A program made the translations under genes and the position numbers. From Micromussa lordhowensis (Eukaryota; Cnidaria; Anthozoa; Scleractinia; Lobophylliidae), in NCBI GenBank assembly GCA_964020085.1, contig CAXHUQ010000250.1, positions 93,701 to 157,700 on the forward strand: a stretch of 64,000 bases of DNA. The letters run 5' to 3'. The notes beneath the pieces are model-generated. The model was not told where the DNA came from. It did not search any database and saw nothing but the letters and a program-made list of their open reading frames with translations. The first letter of the stretch is position 1, and every line of letters starts with the position of its first letter. Positions 22,338-33,065 of this stretch are shown piece by piece.

Positions 22338-23831
22338 TCAAGTTTCGTGACGTACTGGGTTTAGCTGAAGCTTTTTGATTGCCTCTTCTGAGATAAAGTT
22401 CCTGCCAGATCCTGTGTCAAGGTACGCCCATAGTGTGGTACCATTAACCTTAACGGGGATGATAGCTGGGAGTGTCTCCTCGGCAGATGGTGCGTACACA
22501 GTGAGAACAGGATTCTCCTTTCTGTCGCAGATGCTTGTATGGTGTCTCCCTTTGCAATTAAAACAGTCACGGCTTCGGCAATGATGGCCAATGTGCCCCC
22601 CTCTTCCACAGTTGTAGCACAATCGGTTATCCGTGAGGAACTTCCTCCTGCTCTCCAGTGTCTTGTACGTTTCGCAGCGGTCTCCCCAGTGGCCCTTTCG
22701 GCAGTAGAGGCAGACGGGTGTGGATTTCGTTGTATCTGATGGCTGTTTCTCCTCTCCTTCTGCAGCATACCAGAGTCTCTCCCTCTTGTGGTTTTCTCGG
22801 ACTGTTCCAGGCTGCTCCTCCATTCTGTTCCTCTTCAGCCATCCCTGAAGGTTGTTAATCAAGTGCTCCATTCTCCAACTCTCCCAATTATCGTCAGTCC
22901 GTACCAGGTCAGGCTTCACGTGTGGTAATTTATTTAGTGTAGAGATTACGAATCCTTGTAACATATCTGCTTCACCCATAGTTACCAACGCGTCGTAGTT
23001 TTTGCTGAGATTTTCGTAAAATTCCTGAATTCGGATGAAGTGTGTTCCTCTAACGCTTGGAAGATTCACAATTTCTTGCACGTGCGCATTGACAACTAGC
23101 TTGTTTTGGCCATACTCTGTCTTTAATCGCTCCCACGCTATTTTGTAGCCGATCTCGCTGGGTTTTAGATTTCCAATTTTTCCACGCACTGTTGGGGTTA
23201 ACAGATAGTCGAATTTTTCTTCTGGAGTGATTGGCTTGTCATGAACTTGCGTGACGAACATGTTTTCGAAACGCACCCAGTCGGTGGGCGTTCCTTTGAA
23301 TGGCGTAATCTTCAACTTGGGAAGTTTTGCGTGGGTCGCCTTGGCCACTGTTTCCATTTCCAACTTCTGTTCTGCTACGCGTAATTCAGCCCTGAATTTC
23401 TCCTCCCAGAATTGCTTTTCTTGCTCTTGTTTCTCTCTTGTCACGCGTTCCTCGCGCTCCCGTCGTGTCTCCCAATTCGCTCGCTCGATTTTGTCTTCCT
23501 CCTGTTTCTGTTTTGCTGAAAGTGTCTCGGAAAGCTTGATTTTCTCCTGGACGAGAGGAGAGAACTCGTTCTTCTTGTCCTTTTTCCACTGTCAGACATC
23601 TCGCGGTGAAACACCCGAGTCTAGCTTCATTCCTTCCAGTTGTGAAATAAGATCCGTGATCTTGTCGATAATTTGTGTTCCTTGTTTTACGGCAATTTCC
23701 ATTTCTACGTAATTGTTTTGTTCTATAAGTTCATCAGCCGGCTCTAGATAGTACTTTAATTTCGTTACCTCCCTTTCAATGTTTCTTTCGAAGCGTTCCA
23801 TCGCCTCTGAAAGTCCCTCTCCTTCTGTCAT
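22338..23831 (-). pseudogene. BEL/Pao gag with zinc knuckles and aspartic protease
   Basis: From ATG 23831 a helical, charged N-terminus reaches an in-frame TGA at 23592-23594. The same frame continues through a Glu/Lys-rich coiled coil and a DUF1759-type capsid region (ITPFKGTPTDWVRFENMF). Zinc knuckles follow (CLYCRKGHWGDRC, CYNCGRGGHIGHHC, CFNCKGRHHTSIC). Last is a retropepsin-like segment with LDTGSGRNFI, the catalytic DTGS. A second TGA ends the frame at 22338-22340 just after the protease core. The protein would form the particle shell and process the polyprotein. Confidence 0.85.
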
Positions 23832-23901
23832 GGCGCAATCGTTTCAATGTCCCAGCCACGTGGCAAATTCCCGTGTCGTTGTCGTCTCCGCAGTTTCCCG
23901 T

Positions 23902-23919
23902 ATCCTGGTCCCGGCACCA
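23902..23919 (-). other. Candidate primer-binding site
   Basis: Four nt inside the 5' LTR boundary on the minus strand the sequence reads TGGTGCCGGGACCAGG. Starting with TGG is what complementarity to a tRNA 3' CCA requires. The tRNA was not identified. Confidence 0.45.
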
Positions 23920-23923
23920 CAAA

Positions 23924-24039
23924 TGTACCAAAACTGAACGCGGTACACTCTCACTCACGATTGATTCCACTGATTCCACACCACTTATATGTTCTTCTTA
24001 ACCTGTTTAATGTCGATGTCCACTCCTCAATCTTTTTTA
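23924..24039 (-). repeat. 5' LTR segment shared with 18306-18421
   Basis: 111 of 116 positions match the 3' copy by eye. To its right the sequence becomes a HIRAN-like coding stretch whose frame runs into the LTR segment. Confidence 0.7.
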
Positions 24040-24631
24040 AGCCTACAATAAAGCCTACTTTTTTATAACCTACAGAAGACTTAATGAAGACAGCAATTGC
24101 ACAACTGTCAACAGGGTTGGATGGCTCTGCTTCAAGTTTGACATCGATGTGTCTGTTTTGTCCATACATAAGTTCAAATGCCTCTTTAAGGGCTTCTTGT
24201 TGTGAAGTTGCATAGCAGGTTCTTAACACTTTGAATGGCAGAGTGTGTACTGTTGCTTCAACAGCCTCATCATCTTCTGAGTCATTAGCATCTGCCTCCT
24301 TATCGTTGGGGAGAGTTGAAGAATGAACGGAAGACTGGGGTGTTGGGGGGGGTGTCGGAGCTCTCTTTACAGGGGTCAGTTACCACAAAACTGTATACTT
24401 CCTTCCATTCACATCAATTTCACAGTGGGAAGTACACAAATGTACCTCGCTCAATGCCAGGAGAGGAATTTTTTCGTATCACACCATCACAAATCGCTGT
24501 ACCCATCTTGTAGCATACTTTAACAAACTCTAGGGTCAGCACAGGAAAGCAAGGAATTTTCCAACGGAATGAAGAAAATCTGTCCACATGAATCAGCTGG
24601 ATTTGAATTGCATGGTGTTTGCCACCATCAC
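24040..24631 (-). pseudogene. HIRAN-like domain gene fragment
   Basis: The exon starts after acceptor attttag at 24632. The first half carries RFSSFRWKIPCFP and YKMGTAICDGV, which I know only as a conserved cnidarian transposon-type motif. After a frame change and a stop near 24375 come a Pro-rich linker (APTPPPTPQ), an acidic linker, and a segment with FKVLRTCY, AEPSNPVDSCAIAVF and KKVGFIVG. That last part has the PxNPxDxxAIAV...VGY-type pattern of HIRAN-like DNA-end or nick-binding domains. The frame continues into the BEL LTR segment. The function of the whole protein is unknown to me. Confidence 0.4.
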
Positions 24632-25132
24632 CTAAAATTTGGTAAACCAGTGTTTGTAAGACTTCAATTTTAAAAATTCATAAACTCAAACAAGATATTT
24701 CAGTTCTTAGTGCAACTAGGTGGAGTCAGCTGTTTCTAACAAAATTAAATAAAATGACAGATAAACAAAACAACATACCATCAGATAATGTGACCTGACC
24801 TGTGGATTTTCCCTGACCATCTTGACTAGTTTTGGTTGCCTAAACTATATAGTGTACCACATCAGACAAAAGGTTTCCCAATATGATGTTTACATAAGAA
24901 AAGTGTAACATGCATACTATAGTCCAAAAATTTAATTTACTTCTTCAAGAAGAGGAAACCTGTTCACTTTCTTTCCACTTTTTGGATCGATATTCCCAGC
25001 AGCCAGATCTCTGGAATAGGAATCTAATAGATTTCTACACAAGTCAAGGATTAACCAACACAACAAGAGTAACATTTGCAGAAAATAAAGCATTTTTTTT
25101 TTAAACACATTATGTGATTATCCCCAATGTAG
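24632..25132. other. No gene recognised
   Basis: AT-rich spacer between the HIRAN-like exons (minus) and the XPG-like exon (plus). It probably includes intron sequence of one or both. Confidence 0.4.
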
Positions 25133-25502
25133 GTAGTGGTCAAAGCATCAGTAAGTGGAGAGGCAGAATGTTTTTCACTGGCTGAAATCCTGGAAAGGCT
25201 GCAACTCAGTAGGAGACAGATCCGGCAAATGTGTATTGCTGCTGGATACGATTACCTCAAAAATGTGAAAGGCATTGGCATCCATCGGGCTAATGGTTAT
25301 TTTAGTAAAGAAGAGTAATTTAATGGTGTCACTGGCAGAGAGAGGAGCATCTCAGGAGTATCAAGATTATTTCCACAAAGTTGAGGCGGTTTTCCAACAC
25401 CAGACTGTCTTTGATTTGATCTCTGGCTCAACAATACCTGTTGAAAATTGGGAGACTGACCCACTTGTAGATGTTCAACATCTTTGTGGAAAGTATCCTT
25501 GA
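25133..25502 (+). pseudogene. EXO1/FEN1-like nuclease, C-terminal exon piece
   Basis: The exon follows acceptor ccccaatgtag. It encodes an XPG-I/helix-hairpin segment, MCIAAGYDYLKNVKGIGIH, matching the Asp-containing CxLxGCDYL..KGIG pattern of the EXO1/FEN1 family. It then reads YQDYFHKVEAVFQHQTVFD and LCGKYP, as in EXO1 after the helix-two-turn-helix. A small frame change lies near 25305-25318. The N-terminal exons of the same kind of protein lie on the opposite strand at 26808-25921, so one gene appears to have been split by an inversion. Confidence 0.65.
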
Positions 25503-25920
25503 TCATGACAACCAGTAAAACAAAATTATAAGGCCCATCAAAACTATCAAATCTTATCAGTTGCTCTTGGAGTGCATGTGTTATGGTTTATATATAGAGA
25601 TATAAGAAGGAAATCATTACTAGTTACTCAAGTTTCACGCTCTAGGCGATCATCAGACTAAGTGTTGTCTACGAGAAGATATCAGTTGTAAATGTTCGAA
25701 ATTCAGGAACGGTTGGAGCGATGCTTCTTCTGATTGGTTGCCACAAAGAACTTGTTTTCGTGGTGGCATTTCGTTACCAGCTCAGATTTCTTGTTTAAAA
25801 GGGAGGCAATATCTCTATTTTGCTCTGCACGCTTTTGCATTGAGCACTCCGAGGATAAGTGAAGCAACTTTATTTCTTGTTTATTCGTTTAAAACAATAT
25901 ATATATTTTTAGAGGCAAAC
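25503..25920. other. Breakpoint interval, no gene recognised
   Basis: Sequence between the two oppositely oriented halves of the nuclease gene. It contains gtttatatatagagatata near 25588 but no domain. Confidence 0.4.
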
Positions 25921-26808
25921 CTTCTTGCAACCATAGGCCACCAGGTCTGAATCCTCTGTGATTGCAAAATCTGCAAAGCCTTTCGAAAGCGTGAAAGCTA
26001 TCTGTGCATCCGACTAATAGGGCAAAACAACATATTTCACTTTTTCTGCTAAACAAATCTGTGGAAGAAGAAAGAGTTGGATATAACAACCGTATAATTT
26101 GATCACATTTATTTTCTCTCAGCATTGGAGGCTGTTTAGGGCTGTTTGTATTAGATCATTATTATGCCCACCGGGCACTTTCTGGTTCAAATCGAATAAC
26201 AACAAAGTTCCGATGTGTGCAAATCACTCACATGAATACAAACGGTTACATCGTCGAAAGTGATCGAGACAGCCTGGCTGCGTAATTTGTTGGCCTTTTG
26301 TGGGGATGTATTACACTCATCAGCTTTCCTCAGACAGTTTTCTCTCTCCCTTTTTCCAAAAAACAAAAGCGAGCAAAAGGACTTAGTGTGTAAAGACTTA
26401 GTATTACTTAGTATGTAAAGCGATGACAAACAGTCACAAAGGTCATCAAAATTTTCTCACCTTCGCCTTGTTTCATCTTCGTTTGCAGAGGTAACCCATC
26501 GAACACAACAAACAGTATAATTCTAGCTTTCATGACTGCACATAAATAGGCTTCAAAAATATCCCCAAACCTGGAAAAAAAGTAAACTTCAGCTTAGTTT
26601 AAGCTTGACAAAGATCGTAAATAAGATGACACAAAATGTTCAGCAAATTATCTCACCTTTCTTTATTTCCACTCTGAGATACTGACACACTCAAAGCCTT
26701 ATGTATCCAACAAGAAGCATCAATAGCTGCAGTCTGACCAGAAAATTCGCGAAAATGAACGTTATTGCTGAATCTGCGTAGATATGGAAGAAGACAGTTG
26801 ATCCCCAT
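25921..26808 (-). pseudogene. EXO1/FEN1-like nuclease, N-terminal exons
   Basis: Exons are 26808-26657 (MGINCLLPYLRRF, then an IDASCWIHKA Asp), 26570-26461 (FGDIFEAYL and ILFVVFDGLPL), 26349-26232 (RERENCLRKADEC) and 26058-25921 (SDAQIAF and ITEDSDLVAYGCKK). Exons one and two join in phase across canonical GTGAG donors and a ttttttccag acceptor. This is the order of XPG-N and XPG-I metal-binding segments in EXO1, a 5'-3' exonuclease and flap nuclease used in mismatch repair and recombination. In exon four a TAG stands where the family has the Glu before ADAQ, and exon three does not join exactly in phase, so the copy is a pseudogene. Confidence 0.75.
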
Positions 26809-27057
26809 TACACATTCGCTGACCTGCACTCAACCGCGTCTCAATGTAAATGAGCCAATTTTTTATTTCGACCATGATGCAGTGCGATCGTAGTGCGCAC
26901 ACCGCCTGCTTTTTTACATAAGATTACTGTATGCTTTCATGGGCACCCAACGGATCATTTCTTTAAATTATCTGCTCGGAAGGCCTTTAATCCCCTGTGC
27001 TTTAAGAAAATTATTGTCACCTTGAACTTTCGTGATATGAGAAATTTTGGATTGTTA

Positions 27058-27084
27058 CAGTCAACGCGCTTCACGCATGAACGC
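27058..27084 (+). repeat. Left TIR of a possible 18-kb element
   Basis: It begins CAGTCAACGCGCTTCACGCA, preceded by TA (27056-27057). It matches the reverse complement of 45005-45031 at 26 of 27 positions. Both interiors then carry AT-rich subterminal sequence with ttcgaac/ttcattcac motifs. Confidence 0.7.
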
Positions 27085-27181
27085 ACCACTTCGAACATTC
27101 ATAAAATATTTCATTCACCGATTTGATTTTTCAATTATGAAATGATTCTTCGAACCTTCAATTGCACAATTGTAAATCAAA

Positions 27182-28437
27182 TTAAAAGTACTGGTAGTAA
27201 AAAACTTGTGGTAAAATTAAAAATAAGAAATCTGCAGTATTACTGATGAAAACTGTTTTCAAATTATCTTTCGGCTGAGTGCCGTTGTTTTCACACAGGA
27301 ACAAATGAGCGACTGTGTCACCGCCACGTTGCGTTTTCCTTATCATTTCTTCTACATCCGAGCCATTGTCTTTGGGAACTTTGTGATTACAAGCAGCTGC
27401 AAGAATGCGCAAATCATTTTCAAGTGTTTGACGGCATGAGTATTTTATTGGATCACACTCCAAAAGCCGTGGTCGCATTATGCTAAGAAAAAATTAGCTT
27501 TTGTTCGTTCTTTCATGAATTCCATGGATGATTTTTCTTCCTTTTTATTCCTTAGCTTTTTTGTAAGAGTTTTGATCTCTTGTTTCGCTCTGTTTATCTA
27601 AACTTTGTGATCTGAATGCATTGCTAATATGACACACTTGTTGTAGCCTCCACATGCTGGTAGAGTGCAAGGTTTCAAAACTTTGTGACCTTTGTAATGA
27701 CAGTTCGTACAGGTGAAGTTGGCTCTACCATACCAGGGTCGATGTGAAGGAATTTCTTCAAGCAAATGAAGTTTCGCCTGGGCCAGCTGTATATCATCCT
27801 CTAACGATTCGACTTCACACTGAATTTGTCTGGTTGTCTTCTCAAACGCATCCTGATCGTCTTTCGACACCGACGGCGGGTTCAGTGAGACGGACTTTTT
27901 GCTGGAACTTTGAGCAGAAATTTCCCGAGAATCCTTCTTTTCCAAGCTATTGTGTACTTGAATTGACAAACTAAATACTTTGCTGCTCTCTTCCTCTCCA
28001 GGAGTACCCAAGGACAATTTTTTTTTACAGTAGAACGGTTTTTGGTTAAAACGATATGTGAGCATCTGCAAACAGATTAATAGTTAATTATTAACTTCCC
28101 TGGGAAAAACTTATCCGCAATAAATTTGACATTTGCATTTTCCAGCCAGAACCCTTCTTACCAATTGTTTTTCCCAGCCAGGGAGTAAGGAGTAAGTTTA
28201 CTTTCCCAGCATTTTGAGGAGACAATTTTTTTTGCCAGCCAGGAGATTTCATGATTTGCTGTTGTTCTCATTTTTCTATGTTTTGTCTGTTTTCTCTGTG
28301 AAAAACAAAAAATATATAGATATTTTGGTTTAGAAAAATCTATCTTTAGTTACAATTACCATTGTCGACAATGTACCATACGTTGTACTTACCTCGAGAT
28401 GGAACAGCCTGAAGTCAAGGGGGAAGATAGAGCCTCA
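27182..28437 (-). pseudogene. Zinc-binding transposon-type gene
   Basis: A short exon (about 28437-28395, GSIFPLDFRLFHLE) ends in a perfect donor, GAG/gtaagtac. It joins in phase to an exon starting 28071 after tttgcag. That exon encodes a Ser/Lys-rich linker, a coiled coil (QIQCEVESLEDDIQLAQAKL) and a compact zinc-binding cluster: CTNCHYKGHK, CTLPAC and a CVILAMHSDH end. After a stop and frame change near 27600 a further segment (MRPRLLECDP...YSCRQTLENDLRIL) continues to about 27310. I have seen this Cys/His pattern in many cnidarian repeat proteins but know no named function. It lies just inside the left TIR. Confidence 0.45.
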
Positions 28438-29639
28438 GCTATGCTTGAATATGTTTTTGCTTTCATCTTCGTGCACTCGGTTATTGTTTTAGAAGATGTC
28501 GCTGGATTAAGTTCATCTGTGACCATAAACGACCACAGCTCTTTTTTCCAGCTTTTAATGTTAATACTTCCTTTGCTATCAAAGGCAAAGATAAACTGTT
28601 TTTAAGAAAGATTTCTTGCTGTTGCGACTCCGCGTCAAGTTTTGCGAAAAAGATTTTAACCAATGACGAGATTCTGATAACGAAAGCCATAAATAATTTT
28701 TAGGTACAAAATGGAAGCGAATCCTTGAGACTCCATGTTTCGCAATATCAAAATTTTGACCAGTTTCCCCTTTTTATCTCGTGAAGCGCATGCGCAGCAC
28801 GAGTTATCGTGAGTTGTGGACAAATGTGTCGCTCGATCGATGGGCTGTAAAATTTATGCAAATGAGTTACACTCGCAGCTTACTTTTAAATTGCTGTCTA
28901 TCTTTAATTAAAATAAGCTCTTTTAAAGGTCTGAATTAAAAGATATAGGTTAAAGAAGGCTCGGCTACCGAAAATGAGAACATCGAGAATCGTAAAATCG
29001 ATGAGCAGCACAAGTTCTCACTGGATGCCGAATTCATGTGGATTTTACAGAAAAGCGGAAGACGTTGAAGTACGGTTTTATGGTATGGTAAATGGGCATA
29101 TAGCGAGCAAAATGATATGAACACAGAGCAATTAGTTTCTGTAACTCTAAAAATAAAGAAAAAGAGAAAGGGTGTAGGCTGAAAAATTTCAGCCTACACC
29201 CGGAGTCGATCGGGTACACTTGAACGGCAGAGGTACGCTATGTCAACATCAGGTGCAGAAACCGAAAAAAAAATAAACATTCTTATTAGTATCAACTATA
29301 AAACCTCTGACAACTCAGCGGGCTCGAGTCTATACGAGGATTTTCCGTTAGTTAATGTTCTCGTACTCTAAACATGAAAATCAGTCACAATATTCCCAAA
29401 ACCAAATAATATTAAACATAATCCAAAAAAATATTTGAACTCGTTTGTTCGCTTCATGAGCTTGCTCACAGAGCACTTTGATTATCTCCGGGAAAAGCTA
29501 TTTCACAGTTATAGGTGTTAGGCTGTTAAATCGGTTATAGGTGATTATAGGTGTTAAATTAATCGATCCCTTTGAATCATTTTAAATCATTTGAAATGAA
29601 TCATACAAGAATAAAAAATTTCACCCCATTACAATTATT
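28438..29639. other. Mostly non-coding
   Basis: A further minus-strand open stretch lies at 28690-28481 and may be an upstream exon of the zinc-binding gene. A perfect hairpin lies at 29170-29201. Nothing else is recognised. Confidence 0.4.
29170..29201. repeat. Perfect 15-bp hairpin with 2-nt loop
   Basis: gggtgtaggctgaaa is followed by aa and then its exact reverse complement. Confidence 0.9.
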
Positions 29640-30480
29640 TTGGCGCTTGCAACATTGATCACTGCAAATGCGATTTTGACTGATGCGGACAATGGCAGGA
29701 CGGCATAGTCATTTCCATTCACAACACGGTAAACCAATTGAAAATGCAAACATGGTGCATTCATTTCAATTGATGCATGTGAACACATGTACAGTAAACA
29801 ATTAAAATGCCAAGACGGCACAGTCTTTCCATCGACGACGCGGTTAACCAATTTAAAATGTTAACATGCAGAATCAGTTTCGATTGATGCAGACACAGTA
29901 AAACAATTAAAATGCCAAGACAGCACAGTCTTTACTTTGCCGACGCGGTGAACCAATTTAAAATGCAAACATGGCATGCATAGTCAGTTTCGATTGATGC
30001 AGACACAGTAAAACAATTAAAATACAAAGACGGCACAGTCTTTACTTTGCCAACAGGGTGAACCAATTTAAAATGCAAACATGACATGCACAGTCAGTTT
30101 CGATTGATGCAGGCAGGCACAGTAAAACAATTAAAATGCCAAGATGGCACAGTCTTTACATTGCTGACGCAGTAAACAATTAAAAATGAAAACATGGTCA
30201 GTCATTTCCATGGATGACGCAGTGGTAGGACGAAAAGACAGTAAAACAATTAAAATGCCAAGACAGCACAGTCTTTACTTTGCCAACGCGGTGAACCAAT
30301 TTAAAATGCAAACATGGCATGCACAGTCAGTTTCGATTGATGCAGACACAGTAAAACAATTAAAATGCCAAGATGGCACAGTCTTTACATGGCTGACACA
30401 GTAAACAATTAAAAATGAAAACATGGCTCAGTCATTTCCATGGATGACGCAGTGGTAGGACGAAAAGACAAACAGCGAGT
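29640..30480 (+). repeat. Minisatellite, ~115-bp unit with higher-order pattern
   Basis: Units carry cagtaaaacaattaaaatgc followed by a variable ccaagacggcacagtcttta and aatttaaaatgcaaacatgg. About seven diverged copies are visible. A longer ~229-bp step (30163-30245 against 30392-30470, sharing tggatgacgcagtggtagga) gives a second-order repeat. Confidence 0.85.
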
Positions 30481-30493
30481 AAAAACTTGTTGA

Positions 30494-31864
30494 TCATAAG
30501 GAAACGATGGGAAGATCTAGGAGTTCCAACATTAACTCCGCTCTTAGGCGCGGTGCATCTTCGTAATTCCAGGTGAATGCATTTGTTATTCCTTTGCAAA
30601 TGTCTCGTATCGTGCAAATGACAGCCACACCACAACTACCAAAACCAGTTTTTGATGCACTTGATCTATCTGGCTGATTTGGCATCGGAACTTTAAATAT
30701 TTTAATCACGGACCATTTCGCAGGATGGAAGTTGTTGCTGCTTGTAGCTTCGTGGATAAGGTTAAGGATTTCTGCAACGTTGCACTTGAGATGTGCTGGT
30801 ATTGGGCAATGGAAACCATCATCGAAGAACACTGTGTGCTCTATGACCGAGAATATTGCCAATCCCCAGTGGCATTTTTCCGGCATGAAAACGGGCAGAA
30901 ATATATTGACGGCAAGGATATCTCCTGCTGACAGAAACGATGGTAGCAGAATGTTTTTACACGATTGCTGTTCCTTGTTTGCTCTGTCACAGTACTTTAA
31001 AGCCAAAAAATTAACCACTTCGTCAGACAGGTACCTTTCCCCACACAAAAGTGACAACTCCTGTGATGAAATCCTGTAATTTCCATAGGATGCTAGCCAG
31101 GTGCCTTGCAGGTTCCATCGGTCAAAGAGAGCGTCTGTTACATCTTGTTGAAAAGGTGTGTTTTCAAATGCTTTGTGTACCCATTCTTTTTCAAATGAGA
31201 CCTCTGCACGTAGACGCTTCAGACGGTAAAATCTTTTCAAGGTTCTAATTCCACTGCTGTCAAAAACGCCATAGGATGTGATTTTGACAATCCATTGAGC
31301 TGACTTTTCCTGTGACTTTTGTAATTCTTTTTCGATGTCTTTAAGAACAGATTGAGGTGGCAATGTCTTCACGGTAATGGAATCTGTCAGCTCACTTCCG
31401 TCAATAGATAGCGTAAATGACGTGAGCGTGCCGTCTACATTAGGGAAGCCCTCCTCAGCCAGCATTTGGCGAGGATATCTGAAGTTATCGTTTAGACGTA
31501 AGACTTCCGAAAAGATGCCTATGCCCTACGATATTTCTTCTGTGGGAGCGTCATCCACGTTAATTACAGTAACGGGGTCTCTTTCAGAAAATGGAGCACT
31601 GTATCCATTGTCAACAGACTTCTCTGGTGGTATTAGCGGACCTGACTGGGTGCCATCTGAAGAGGTGCCGTCGAGATCAAGACTTAATGGTAAAGTGGAA
31701 CGGAAAGCTTTACCTTTGTTTCTGCATTTCTTTCTTATCTTTGTTGCTCTCTTCTTACTGCTAACCTGGTTTTTGTTCGTAGAGGTGTGTTTTTCCGTTT
31801 GCTCTTCTTTCTTTGTTTGCTGTTCTATATCTGAAGTTGTGTCTTTCTTGCGCTTTGCACGCAA
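30494..31864 (-). pseudogene. Ulp1/C48-like cysteine protease region
   Basis: One frame runs from 31864 to 30494 with a single in-frame TAG at 31526-31528. The first part is Lys/Glu-rich and probably disordered. The second part (31465 on) ends in a Ulp1-like fold: KCHWGLAIFS (His), VFFDDGFHCPIP (Asp) and TGFGSCGVAVICTIRDI (Cys), in family order and spacing. Ulp1/SENP enzymes cleave SUMO-like modifiers, and related domains recur in transposon proteins. It follows the chromodomain segment after a frame change near 31850, so both probably belong to one protein. Substrate unknown. Confidence 0.6.
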
Positions 31865-33065
31865 TTGGCTGCTCCAGATTTTCCTTGGGTTCTACTTTGT
31901 GTGTTCTTTTTCGCCCATACTGTGATGTGGTTTCGAAGTGTATTGGACGATTGAAGGAAGGAGAAGGTAGCCACATGTCTTCCTCGGCACCATAACCTTT
32001 GAATCTGACTTTATACTCGTATGTTAAGGTGCTTTTACATAGACGGTGCTCAAGGATATCCTCCACTTCAAAAAATCCCTCTTCAAGCTCAGGCAATTGG
32101 TCCATTGCCACTTTCACCTCTGCAGATGTAGCTAAGTTCAGCCAATTTTTCTTCTGACTGTGGATGCAGCGAGTACTTTCCTGGGGTATTTGGATTGACA
32201 AGCAATTCAACAGGGCCGATTAAACTTGAGGGAACCTTCCATGGAGTGAGAACAACCTCTCTGGAAACATTGTAGGTGTTTTCCGATACAGAGTGAGTGT
32301 ATAGAGAGCAGCGAAACCTTACTGGGGCATTTCTCTTCAATTCAAAGCTTGTCAACTCAGAGCCATTGTTCGAGGGTTGAAGAATTTCAATTCGACCGAT
32401 ATTAAAACGCTTTGCGCCTTTTTGAAAACATTTTAGGGCAACATCACCGAATTTGATGATGTTGTGACTCGGATCGATTGGAGCTTTTCCAGGTAAATGC
32501 TTAGAAGCCCACTGCCTCCTTTGTCTGTATCTTGAAATGTACTCCCTTGGTAGGTGCAATTTAATGGCCTGCTTGATGTGGATATAGGATACAGTACCGT
32601 CGTCTAGTCTCCTTGAAACCTTCCACTTCTTCCCTTTTTCTTCTGGTTCAGACTGATCCGATTCATCAGCCTCTTGCATTTCCACAATTTCTTCTGTATT
32701 TTTGGTGATTCATCATCATTGCTCTTTATACACTCATCTTCGTCAACGCCATCTAACCTCTCATCTTTCAGATCATCTGATACTGTTTCCTGTTGTGCTT
32801 CATGCGCAAACGAAACGTCAAGTCTGTTGTAACCATCTGGAAGGTGGCCACGTGCCAGCTGAATACCACTTGGGTGTACAAACTGGTATGGAGTTTCCCA
32901 GAAGCCCGAGTCCTTCAACAGCTGAATGCACGGTGCAGGGATGTATTGCGAGAACAACAACTGTCCCTCTCTTTTACCAGCGAAATGAGCTACCCTTTGC
33001 TGTTGTAGAAACTCGTGAACTTTCGGGGTAACTGTAGGACCCAGTGATGAAGGCTTTGTGCTTTT
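31761..33065 (-). pseudogene. Chromodomain-containing middle region
   Basis: Frames 32960-32604, 32685-32089 and 32210-31761 follow each other on the minus strand with one-base shifts near 32690 and 32130. The last carries a textbook chromodomain: FEVEDILEHR, YEYKVRFKGYG, EEDMWLPSPSF, with aromatic cage positions. Chromodomains read methylated histone tails and steer retroelements and transposases to chromatin. Before it are a basic KKWKVSRRLDDG segment and a region with repeated Tyr/Arg and no known domain. The acidic DGVDEDECIKSNDDE part lies around 32750. Confidence 0.6.

Larger units (their letters stand above)
18306..24039 (-). mobile_element. BEL/Pao LTR retrotransposon, degenerate
   Basis: Read on the minus strand the order is 5' LTR segment (24039-23924), primer-binding region (about 23919-23902), gag, aspartic protease, reverse transcriptase, RNase H, integrase and 3' LTR segment. 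Domain order and the gag and integrase types are those of BEL/Pao. Four in-frame nonsense codons (23592, 22338, 21420, 20523) and two frameshifts (near 20265 and 19235) make it inactive. The shared LTR segment is only 116 bp with five mismatches; beyond it the two sides differ. Confidence 0.88.

Noticed and set aside
18603..22858. Several plus-strand frames across the BEL element
   Set aside because: Antisense shadows of gag and pol.
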